A stretch of DNA of 64,000 bases from Opisthocomus hoazin (Eukaryota; Chordata; Aves; Opisthocomiformes; Opisthocomidae), in the NCBI RefSeq assembly GCF_030867145.1, contig NC_134421.1:22885979-22949978 (forward strand), read 5' to 3'. The position numbers were made by a program, and so were the translations under genes. Under the pieces are notes generated by a model. The model was not told where the DNA came from, ran no database searches, and was given only the letters and a program-made list of their open reading frames with translations. Positions 37,401 through 49,400 of this stretch are shown piece by piece (position 1 is the stretch's first letter; the number at the start of each line of letters is the position of its first letter).

Positions 37401-40400
37401 TTTCTCGCTTTGTGTTGGAAGCTGTGGGCTTCTGGGGCACGGACGTCTGTCTCCACGTGCAAATTTAAGTTGCCATGACTTTTTGATTTCTCTGACATTT
37501 TCGGCCGTTTTTAAATTTCCTGGGTAAAAAATTTAAATAAAAAAGACTGGAGGTAAACTTAATACCTTTTTTATGGTATTTTGCATTTGTGTGGATGGTG
37601 GTTAGGCATATAAAACATTACTGCTGGACAGTGCTGTTCCTTGGCATTTGTCACAGAAGCTGTAGATTTGGTCTTTGTGATGTCTCTTTGCCCCTTATAT
37701 ACTGTTTGAATCTAGTGCATAACTTCAAATTCGACAGAGGGGTGAAAACTTCGGGAATTTTCAGAGGGGTTTTTTGAACTGTTCTTCTTAAAACCACCTT
37801 GCCCCACCCCCCGAAAGATGTGCGAAGGTAGGACGAGAATGCATACGCTACTTGGTGACTCTCTCTGCGTCTGCTTGCCAGGCGACCAGTGTAGCATAGG
37901 CTGGCTGTGGTAGTGGGAGGGTTGTATACACAGGCGTTGGAAGCCTGAAGTTTGGCAGGACGGATCTTCTGTGAACATGTGGGAGGGAGGCTGAGAAAGA
38001 GGCTCAGGCGCAGAGGATGAGAAAACTTTCAGGTTAGACCAAGGTACCAGTTTTAAAAGGAAAACATGGAGTCTTAATGAAAGGTCTTAAAGAGAACACT
38101 GATAACTTTGCACAGCCTTTTCCTTAAAAAAGCTTTCAGTGGACACTGGAGAATAAAAACTGAGGAAAAACCAGCAAATAGTCCAACTAGAGGCAAAAAT
38201 CTTGTTTCCACCACCTGCTTGTGTTAACACTTTAGCAACTTTGAGGTGCAAGTCTGTAGGACTCCAAGCTTTCTAAGTACTGATGCTAATGGCTGTTTAT
38301 CGCTTTGCATGCAGTTGTTTTATACTGTACTTGTCTGTTATTTCTACACGTCTTTCAGTGTAGCATCAAAATTTTTATGTAATAGTACAAAACAAACCCA
38401 CATTTTCACAGTTACATGTGACTGATGGGTTAATAGTGAGAATCAAGTGACAAATTTTGCTGTACACGGTGTGGTAAGTTGACCCTGGCTGGAGGCCAGG
38501 TGCCCACCAAAGCTGCTCTGTCACTCCCCTCCTCAGCTGGACGGGGGAGCGAAAATATGACAAAAGGCTCCTGGGTTGAGATAAGGCCAGGGAGATCACT
38601 CAGCAGTTACCGTCATGGGCAACAGGCTTGACTCGGGGTAATTAGTTTAATTTATTACCGATCAAAATCAGAGTAGGATAATGAGAAAATAAAAACTGAA
38701 TCTTAAAACAGCTTCCCCCCCACCCCTCCCTTCTTTCTGGGCTCAACTTTGCTCCCAGTTTTGTGTGAGTGGAGCAGGGGGACGGGGAATGGGGGCTGCG
38801 GTCTGTTCATCACACGTTGTCTCTGCCGCTCCTTCCTCCTCAGGGTGAGGACTCCTCACACTCTTCCCCTGCTCCAGCCTGAGGTTCCTCCCATGGGAGA
38901 CAGTTCTCCACAAACTGCCCCAGCGTGGGTCCCTCCCATGGGCTGCAGCCCTTCAGGAACAGGCTGCTGTAGCGTGGGGGGGTCACAAGCCCTGTCAGCA
39001 AACCTGCTCCAGCGTGTGCTCCTCTTTCTCTCCATGGGTCCACAGGTTCTGGCAGGGGCCTGCTCCAGCGTGGGCTTCCCACGGCGCCACAGCCTCCTTT
39101 GGGTGCATCCATCTGCTCCGGCGTGGACCTCCATGGCCTGCAGGGGCACAGCCTGCCTCACCATGGTCTTCTCCACGGGCTCCAGGGAAATCTCTGCTCT
39201 GGCACCTGGAGCACCTTCTCCCCCTCCTTCTGCAGTGACCTTGGTCCTGCAGAGTTGTTTCTCTCACAGATTCTCACCCCGCTCTCCCCGCTGCTGTTGC
39301 CCTGCAGTTTCTTCCCCTTAAATACATTATCACAGAGGTGCTACCACTGTCACTGGTGGGCTTGGCCTTGGCCAGTGGTGGGTCCGTCTTGGAGCCGGCT
39401 GGCATTGGATCCATCGGACGCGGGGGAAGCTTCTAGCACTTTCTCACAGAAGCCACCCCTGTACACCCCCCGCTACCAAAATCTTGCTGTGCAAACCCAG
39501 TACAGATGGCATTTGGACAGAAGCTGTGTATAAATTATTGTTTGCTTTGACCACACTTGAATAGTTGACTCTGCACTGTGTATTAATACAAGGCTCTGAT
39601 GCAGATGTGCTCCATCAGTATAACCACAGGAATGGTTTACACTAGTAGCTTAGTGATCTTAGTTATGCCTCACTTTACTGTAGCTGGAGATGCACCATGA
39701 AAATCTTCATCTGTGTTAGTACAGAGATAATCCTCTAGGAATTTGTATTGAAGGATCTTAGCTTCACAGTTCCAAAATCCTGTAATCTGCTGTAGAAAAT
39801 TTGAGAAAGAGGTCATTCTCGGGGGAGAGTGATGCTGACCTTAAAAATGCCCCTCTTCATGTTGCTGTTGTTTGGCAACAAGGTCGTCTTCCAAGAGTGG
39901 TCAGATTCTGTGTTTTGTGTTTGTGTGTTTTGGGTTGGTTGTTGGTGGGTTTTTTTTTTCCTGGAAAGGCGCTGTTACCTGGAGTACATTTGTCTTCATC
40001 TCGCTGTAAGTGACTTTGCAGTGGTTGAAACCGTTTGTGTGGTCATGGGAACTGGAGAACCAGAAGTGCGTGACAGAAGATTGTGAACGATCCGGAAATC
40101 ACAGTGTTTGCTTAGCAGAGCTGTAGTTTCAAGTTGCTGGACAACTGTCTACAGATTGAGTACCAACCTCATTAATGGTTTCTAAACCTCTATACTGCTG
40201 TTCTCTTCTTTCTTTTTTACAGCTGATGCCATTGACCCTCAGAACATTCTCCTGCCTTTTTTTTGGGGGGGGAAGTAGGTAGTGTCGGGGCTGGTGATGG
40301 GGTCTGGAACTGCGCAGGGCGGTGGGAGCAGTACTGTACAGAGACGTTAGCCCAGTAATGAGTCCAGGAAGCGGAGGAACGTGGGATGCTGACACTCGGG

Positions 40401-43400
40401 GATTATATGGCAAGGAAGAGAAGAATTCATGCGGAGGCCAGCTACTGGAAACCACAAGTGCAGCCTTCTATTTATGACGTTTGACCTTTGCTTTACAGTT
40501 TAATGGGCTTTGCTGCTAATTTTTTTTTTTCCTAAAAGGCAGATGTTTTTTTCAGAAGACTTTCTCCAATGTGGTTGTTTTACAGTGATAGGATTTTAAT
40601 CTAAGCATTCTGAAATCTCTCTGACAATATGACATCTGCTTAGGTAACCAATTTATTTTCAGTAAAGCTGGTTATAGCCAGTTACATGATTGTAGCTAAT
40701 GAATTGACAGACCCTGGAAGAATTTGTGCCAAAAAGTGATGTGCTGGGACAAAAAGTTTTTGAATCAAGTCATTGTGGTTTTCTGAGGCAGCTTTATCCC
40801 TATGTGTAGACAACAGTTGTGACTGATAGGTTTCACTTTCTCCTGCTGCCTCCCCCTCAAAAATCAAAGCAAAACCGTGCATGCGGTTTACCTTCTTGTG
40901 TGCAACTTACCGGTTCGTGGTGAAGGAGATCAGTGTGATCTTCCCCCTTATCCCACTCTGACAAAACAGGAAAGAATTGTCATTTGGCAAGTAATTATAA
41001 CTTGTCTGTGTGCCGATGTGCTGCTTGAAGTCTCACCCTACGCAGCTAAAACCTTTAGTTTTTATTTCATACCTCAGAATTAGTCCAAACTATTAGATGT
41101 GTTTGGGAGATAAAGACACTGGTACCTGGCAAGGGTTTCCTGCAATCAGAGTAAAAATATGAAAGAAATGTATGCTGCATGTGGTCTGAACTGAAATGCT
41201 GAAGTTGGTGCTGTACTTCTGTGGTTTTTGCAGAGAGCCAGCACAGGGCGGAAAAGTTCCCACCTAGTTAAGTTAGATTAACCAGAAGTTCTCAAGGTGA
41301 TTAGCCTGCGGATCAGTGTTGAGCAGCCTTACCGTATAAATAGATATAGCCTGGGCTGTGCTGGCAGAAGAATTTTTGTGCCACTGTGGTAAACTTGGAC
41401 TGAGGGACTTACCTGGCTCAGAACTCTGCAGTAAAGGTTATTTCTTAAGCCAAGTCAGTTCTGTGATCTCATTCGTTGCTTGACTTTGCAAACAGTTGGG
41501 CTGATGAAAGGGGGGCGTGGAATGGTGACTGTATAAATTAGCGCTGCTGCGGAGAAGTTAGGGTTTCCCATTCAGGCAAACGCTTGCATTTTGTGAGGAA
41601 AGGAAAAGGTGGAGGTAGTTACAGATGTGAGTGAAGTTGATCAAGGAGGACTGAGAACCAGGCTGAAATGGTGGAGAGAAAAGCAATTTGACTCAATTGT
41701 AAACTCAACAGCTGAAGCTTATGATGAATGAAATAAGGACTTGCACTAATTTTTAGTCATTCAGAGTGAAACTTGGGTGTAACATTTAAAAAAAAAATCA
41801 CTTTTTGCTATTGGTAGTGACTCTTCATCTGCTTTCGAAATCTTGCTGGAGGATTTAGCAGCAAATGTCTGATCTCCTCTAGGAAGCAAATATTGAAGAG
41901 ACTGATGAGCAGTTGGTTAAACTGAAAGATATTGCTTTTTCCTCATCACATCTTCTCCCACATAAATTGGTATGTGTAGTACCTTCCAAGTGATAAGTGT
42001 TATCATTTTAACTAGCAGAAAATAGAGCTAGCGCCTTTCACTTTAAGTCTGTCATTTCTTTTTGAAAAACTCTAAATTGTAAGATCATCTGTGGAGTCTG
42101 AAACTGTCTCCCACATCCTCTCTAAAAGTGCTTCTGGATACAACAGTTCAAACACATTTCAGATTAAAAGTTACCTTGTGATTTATGCTGTAGTGGGCTG
42201 ATCTTGGCCAGCTGCCCACCCAGCTGCTCTTGTACCCCCCCTACCTTGGCTGGGCAGGGGGTAGAAAACAAGGTGGAAAAGCTCATGTGTTGAGACAAAG
42301 GGAGATCACTTACTGATTACCATCATGGCAATAAATGAATTAATTTTCCCCAAGTCGAGTCTGTTTTGCCCAAGTAAAATAGAGCTGGATGCTGAGACAC
42401 AAAGACAAAATTAAATCACACCTTTGCCCCCCTTTACCTCCCCTGTCCCTGATGGGTGTAGGGGGGTGGGAAATGGGGGCTCCTCTCTGCTGTTCCCTCC
42501 TCCTCACACTTTTTCCCTGCCCCAGCATGGTCCTCTCCATGGGCTGCACCATGGATGTCTGCTCCGCTCTGGTCCACCATGGGCTGCAGGGAATTTCTGC
42601 TCTGGTGCCTGGAGCACCTCCTCTCCCTCCCGCTCCTTCTCTGACCTCGGTGTCTTCACTAGTTTTGCTCACACTTTCCCAACCCACGAATAGTCTCTCT
42701 GTGTGGTGTTTTCTGTCCTTGCTGAAATATGTTTTCCCAGCTTGGCTGGTGGGCTCAGCTGTGCCCTGCGACAGGTCTGTTGGAGCTGGCTGCGGCTGGC
42801 ATGGGGAGCCCCTGGCCTCTTCCCACAGGGGTCACCTCTGGAGCCCCCCTGCTGCCAACACCTTGACACCTATGCCCCATACATATGCCCAGGTGGTTAT
42901 GCAGTTAAATTAGGTTGTACCAAATGGAAGTTTTATGTCGCAGAGAAGTGAGGCAAGCTGACGTGTATTTCTTTCAATTTGGGTGCCTCTTCATTTTTAC
43001 CAGTTTATTTTAGACCATCTTGGGACTATCCATGCAGCGTTACATCCAATTGTTCCTCTTACAAATGGCCAAGGCTACCGAAGAAGTTTGTTTTGAAGCT
43101 GTTTGGAGACCTTTGCTTATAGCACCTGTGGAAGAAATGTATCGAGATGTGCAGATTTCATCTGTTCGTACTGGTGGAAGGTGCTTTTACCCATGTTGCC
43201 AATTGTTCATCAGTTTCTGTTGGAAGTTACTGTCCTCTGTGAGATGGCAGCAGAGTGTGTGTGCTGTCAGTCAACATTTTTTGGGTTAGAGATCTAGCTA
43301 AGAAAGGCTAGGTCACTTTTCTTGAATTACATTGGGAGTGCTGAGAGGGTTTACTGTCCTAGTTGATTTGTGGGATGGTGATTTCTGGCAAGGGGGCAGC

Positions 43401-46400
43401 AATGAACACTGGGAGTTGAGCTACGAGCTGTAATTCCTGTTGCAGATGAAGACAAAGATACTTATCCATCATCTGTCTTCCAATATTTGTTCATAATAAA
43501 GCCACGTGGGGTTAGTTGAACCTACAGGTTAAGGTGGATATTACCTAAGTTTTTTTACTGTCTGAAGTAGATCAGAGAGGGCTTGTACCTTGGCCTGACA
43601 AAGTTGAAGGGGTGTAACCCCGTATCTCAGTAGGTGAAGTTGAAGGTAAATTACTTGACTGCTGTGTAGAGAATTCAGCTAGTAAATGTGCTGCTGAAAA
43701 TACAAGGAAAGAATCGTTCCCCTGAGACTTTGCATTGAGAATTGATATTGTGCCATTTTAAATATTTAACAGCTCTAAGACCTGCAATATTTTGGCTTTG
43801 TGTAAGAGGCCTTATTAATGTTTTCTGTTTTGAAGTTTCAGAATAATTTTGTCACACCTGTTTTGACCTCTGAACGTCTTAATTATGTTATCTCTCTCTT
43901 TTTGAGGTACTAGCATAAAGCTGCTAGTCATGAGGATGCTTTTCTGTAGTCTCAACACTATAAAAGGTTGTTAGATAACTGTGTATAACAAGTAAAAAGA
44001 TACATGGAGTCTTTGGTGTTTAAGACTTTTATAGATGGCTGAAGACTTCAGTTTAGCAGTTTACCATCAGTTACTGAAATTAGGCTGGCTGGTAGTTAAG
44101 CTTCTTCTTTTTAATGAGGAGGTAGTCTCTGCATTTCCTTTTTAGGTTGGTTACAGAATAGCGATCTGTTACGCTAATTCTGGCTGTGATTAATGCTGCA
44201 GTCTTAATGCTTTAAACCAGCGCTTTCACCAAAAGGAGCAGTCTGTTCTCCCATCCTGCTGACAGCACATGTTTGCACCCTCCCCTTGGTTGGCACAGCT
44301 GTTTGTGTGGACATGTGGTGAACTGCATCAGGGACTCTTCTCTCTTGCACCATTTTTTTTTCTTTTTTTTTTTTTTTTTCTCCCAGATTGGCTACATGCT
44401 GTGTTTCACCATGAGGTCGAGAGACAGTTATACAGGCAAAAGTGAGGGTGCACAGTAGGCTGAAGTGAAAACACAGCGTAGCTCTTTTCCTTCCTTTCAC
44501 CAGTGGCCGCTCATTTATCAGCTTAAGATGTTCAGGCTTTGTAAGGTGTTGGGATTTCTCTAAGCTCCCTTTGTTCTAATGTATTTTATGAATTTCATCA
44601 GTTGATTTCACAGCTGATTAATTAAAGGACCGCGGAGCGCAGAAGACGATGCTAGATTCTGTGAAAAAGTATATTCCTTCAACAGTAGCATCTCACTAAA
44701 GACTATGGTATTTAACTTGTGGATTAATATGCAGAATTTTTTATTTATTGGAGGTAACTGTATAGAATTAGTATTGAATATGAAATAAGAAAACTGGGGT
44801 GTCAGGAAATTGAGCATGCAGACAGCTGAATTACTAAGCAAAGCAAATTTGGCTGAAGACATGGAGCTTGGATTTTTTCTTTGAGCTAGTTGGTGCTGAC
44901 TTTGCAAGCAATCTGCTTTCTTAAATTCTAATGGCCTTCATACAGTAGTCTTAAAGTTCCTGTATTTTGCAGGTGCTAGATATTGATTTGTTCTTAACTT
45001 TTTTGGCCATGTCCCTTGGTAGGCAGTGTGAAATTTGTGGTGATTAACTATTGCCGTAGTACAGGGAACGGAATTGCAATCATTTTTTCAGGCAAAGAAT
45101 ATAGTACTCCTTTCTAGCGACAAAGAAGCTTTAAAAATTGTCTAATCGCATGGAACAATTTCTTCCTTTGCTACTAGAGTGGTCTCTGTCAGACGGGTGA
45201 AGCTTTAGAGCTTTCAGTTCAGCTGCAGTGGCTCTGCCATGTAAGAAATAATGTTTGTGGTTTTTTTTTTTGTTTTTTTTTTTTTTGCAAATACTTGCAT
45301 ACATGAGTTTTCTGATTGTAGTTATTTGCTAATATGCCACTGTTTGATCCCCCCTTAGACTGTTGATAGCAAGTAAGACTTCAGAAGTAGCCTTTTGTTT
45401 TCTAATAATGTTGCATACAGAAATCTTGTTTTGGTTGTTTTGACAGAGGCCTTGGCAGCTTGAGGTTTTAATAAACGCTTCTTCAAGACTGGAAGTTAAT
45501 AAAACAGTAGTATATTTCTAATGGATTCCTTCTTTGTAGGCTTGTTCATATCTCCATGTGATCTAGCAATTGATTTTCATGCATGTCTGTATGGAAGCAT
45601 CTTCTGGGTTATTCAGTTCACATCCTTAAAGAAGGCCTCTGTCTTGTGCTGGGTGTGTGAACCAGGAGAATCCTGGTGGTTATGTCTGCTTTTGGGTAAC
45701 TTTTTTTTTTTTCTTCTTCCACTGAAAGCAGGATAACCAAGCAAAAGCTCAAAGAATGAAATATACCCCCCTGCAAATTGATCTCTGTTTTCGTGGCTTC
45801 TGTCAGTCCTGGCAACTCGGAAAATCACTCACCCCCACCTCCTGCTCTTTGGTCTCTTCTGAAAATCGCAGCGCGCTCTCTTGCTGAGGTTTCTTGTCCT
45901 TACCGGTTACTGTAACTCAGGTTGAGGGTTTCTCCCCACCCCCCCAGGTACAGTTAGTTTTCAATTTGATGTCTTCATAGAAGAAAAGCTATGCAGAATG
46001 TCAGCTACACCATCTGTCCCATCCGTATCATCTGTCACTCTACTTCAGGCCACCTGTGTTAATAAGAAGAGCTTTGCTTTTGCTTGTCAAAACACCTTCA
46101 ATGCCTCTGTGTTTTTTTTAACTGATTAATTAAAAATAAGACAGATAAAATTGTGGGGGGGCATAACCAGTTGTGAATGACAGACAGTGTTGTGTTTTTG
46201 TTTTTTTTTAAGTACTAACTGGCGTGTATCTTCATTTTGTGTTTATTAATTTTCTTTAGTCAATGGAAATCATGTCATTAACTTGGAATTGGAAAAAGTG
46301 GAGTAAAAGCAGGAGCAAGAAGAGATATCCATCTGAAAACATTGCAGAGTATGAAAAATAGAAATAACTGCTTATGGCAGCATGGCCTACTGCATTAAAT

Positions 46401-49400
46401 GCTTTAGAGCTCAAAATATGTCCTGAAATCTCTTCTGTGAAACTTATTTCAGTATGCTAGAGGAGAGCTAATAAGAAACACTATAATGTGCTGTTCTGGA
46501 GCACTTACTTAGATGGAAATTTGTATTCCTGTGAAGACAAAATTAACTGCTATATTGTAAAAAAAATTGATTGTGAGCAGCAGAACTGCAAAACCTGGTT
46601 TTATGTGAATTTGCCCTTTTTCCTCTTAGCATGTTAATGTTTGGATGTCCCAGCTCTTTTTATTGTTATTGACAGGGTTTTTTACCAGGCAAGAATAGTA
46701 CATACTTGGTTGGAATAAACTGGCCAAACAGCATGTAATGGCAGAGTTCTTCATGTCTTTCTCTTTGGTAGCACTGAGCTTGGGTTTCTGTCTTGGCCAC
46801 TGACAGCTCACAGAGCATACAGAGAAGTGGAGATTGGACACAGGGTTCAAAGGCGATTTGGGGGGCAGAGGAGGAAGTAACAGATGGTACAAAACACACT
46901 TCCTCAGCTAAAAAAGTGTTAGAAGGATTTTGCCTAAAAATATATTGGAAAGTGAAGTATTGCATATGCTTGATCTTCCTGATTAGTTAAAAAGGTGGGA
47001 AGTTAAAGGTTTCATTAGAAGCTGTCTGTTTATTTATTTTAACATGTTTGACAGACTGTTCTTCATTGGGTAACCATCCTGTGGGGAAAGTGACATAAAA
47101 TTACAAAATAAGATCAACATGTAGTTAAACATTTCCTTGTTTGTAGATTGAGTCTGCATCTTGTGACTCTGTCATGTGGGTCATTTACAGGTTTGTTGTT
47201 TGTGGGGTTTTTTTTGTTTGTTTGTTTTGTTATTTGGATTTTTTTTTTTGGTAATGTACACTTCCAAAAAAAAAAAAATCTTTATGCAGTTCAGTTTCCT
47301 GACCTGGTACATAGTGTTGCCCTGTATACTGACAACTGTTTATCTCAAATATGACTTATTTCTCCAAGTCTTATGGCAAATCAAATTGATTTTATTATCA
47401 GCATGTCTTTAATTGGCCATTTTACTGTAAAATGTGGAAGTCAAGTCCCTGATACCACCTTAGAATTGGACCTAGTTGTATGTTTCAGCATTTTATATGC
47501 TTAGACCTTAAAACGTAACTTTTTGACTAATTAATCCCTTTCTGGTCCTTTTTATATATTTTTATAAAATTCTTTGTAATTGAAGGGCAAAATCCTTATT
47601 TACTGTCAGAATTTAGCAGGTGGTGTTGATGTATTTAAGTACAAACATTTCATGTTCTTTTAATAAATGGCATCTTTCTTGTGTTTTTCATAGTCTAACA
47701 AGCTTGTCCATGTTACACTGTTTTAAAAAGATGCCTTTTATGAACCAATGCTGCTTCTCAGCTTTTGTGTAAAATGGTGGCGATACATGGGCACAGGAGT
47801 CACGACTGATCATTTTGTGCGTGTCGCAGAGGTTTAGCCTGGTGCTTGCCCCCTCGGCTTGATGGCTGCTGCATCAGAGCCTGGTGGTTACGAAAGATGA
47901 CCGTCAGTCAGTTCCCTCACAAATTTCTTGCAAGTGTTCCTCCTCATCTCTGTTTGAAAACAGCTGCAGTTTTTCCGATAGTGGTGGAGCTCCATGCACA
48001 GTGCAGGAGGTGGGGCGTGCTTGCTTAAAGCGTTTTTCATCTAATATTCACGTTCCACAGGGGACCGGTATAGGTTCTGAGGAGCCTCAGCAGTAGCGTA
48101 GCTGTATGCAGCATAAATGCTCTTCTGTGGCGTTTGATAGCAAGATGCCTGTGGCCACACAATGGAGAGGCATAAAGGGCGCTCCGAACGTGATGGCAGG
48201 CAGCGGTGGTGTAGTGCCCTCAGTGTCATGTGGTACCTCAATTAAAAGAATCATTTTTCTCATACATGGGCTCTCTCATTGTTTATTGACAAACGGTTTT
48301 TAGTGGCAGAATGTGGAGCTCGCAGCTGGGCACTGCTCCCTCAGTTAGGCTGGCAGGTAGAAGCGCTGATGCTGCTGCCGGAGAACTGCTGATTCTGGGT
48401 TATTTTAAGCCAGGATTGGCTGCCTGCTGTGGTTACAGTCAGCATACTGGCATAACTAGGGAGGAAGTCTGGGGACCAGAGTGACTGAGCTGGGCTAGGG
48501 ACTGCTGAGATCAGCCCAGCTATTAAAATGTGTTACCCTTAATATTACAAAAATAGTTCTAAACTTGAGCATGCCCATAAGAACCAAAACCACGATTCGT
48601 CTACTAGCGTGTATCTGGCAAAGTCCAGGTGGTAGCAGCTGTGAACAAGTTTAAAAATTGGGTCTTTTTGTTAAGTTAATTCCAAGTTGGCTCGCTGTAT
48701 TAGTTTGTATTTGGCATACGACACTGTTCCCTCTGCCAAAACTGTCAGACTATAGTAAGTATATGGTCCTTCACCAGTGGAAATGCAAATTGTCCCATTT
48801 ACCTGTGTCAGCGCTTATGCTGAAAACTTGCTGAAGGAAGTGGAGAATGTTTTATGCATTTACAGGGGTAATCTGTAGTTTCTTACTCACTGACTTTCAT
48901 ACCACTGAACTAAAGCTTTAAGCATTTGTTATCACTGCTGTTCTACAGAATTACAGTACAAGTAAAAAGCCAGCACAATACAAAACCCAAGTATGTTATA
49001 AATTCATGTGTATCATTTAAAATAAAATATACTTGCAGAAGTGAATGTAGGTAGCTCTAAGAAGCTTGGATGGCCTTCCAGTAAGGCATGTAAGTGGCAT
49101 TGGCAGTTAATGCCTAGACAGATAAGTAGGTAATATGTAGTCACAACAAGGAATTAGACCAGATAAATTTATTTTCGTGTTTCTGTGTGTATTTAGTAAG
49201 AACTTCAATACTGTGATTTGTAGGACCTTGACAATTTTGGGATGAATAACTGGATTTTGGCATTAATTACTGTGACTTCACTTCCTTAGGAAAAAATAAT
49301 CAAATACATAGTATAAAGTGAGATATTACTTAACTGCGTCAAGACAGCCATTACCACTCAAATGCTGTGTGAATATATTTCTACAGAATGTATTGTTACA

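Noticed and set aside
38749-39321. 190-codon plus-strand open frame
   Set aside because: Lies inside the solo LTR, antisense to its promoter, and is produced by the LTR's internal repeats.
38470-42883. A single provirus between the two LTRs
   Set aside because: The two LTRs have the same orientation, but they differ strongly in length and sequence, the right one has its own exact target duplication, and the 2.7 kb between them has no gag, pol or env frame.
42389-42913. 174-codon plus-strand open frame
   Set aside because: Inside and across the end of the second solo LTR, antisense to it; not a retroviral gene.
44347-44460. Extra UBE2N exon after the poly-T/CTCCCAG acceptor
   Set aside because: The acceptor looks strong, but the following sequence has no family-like coding content and UBE2N is complete without it.
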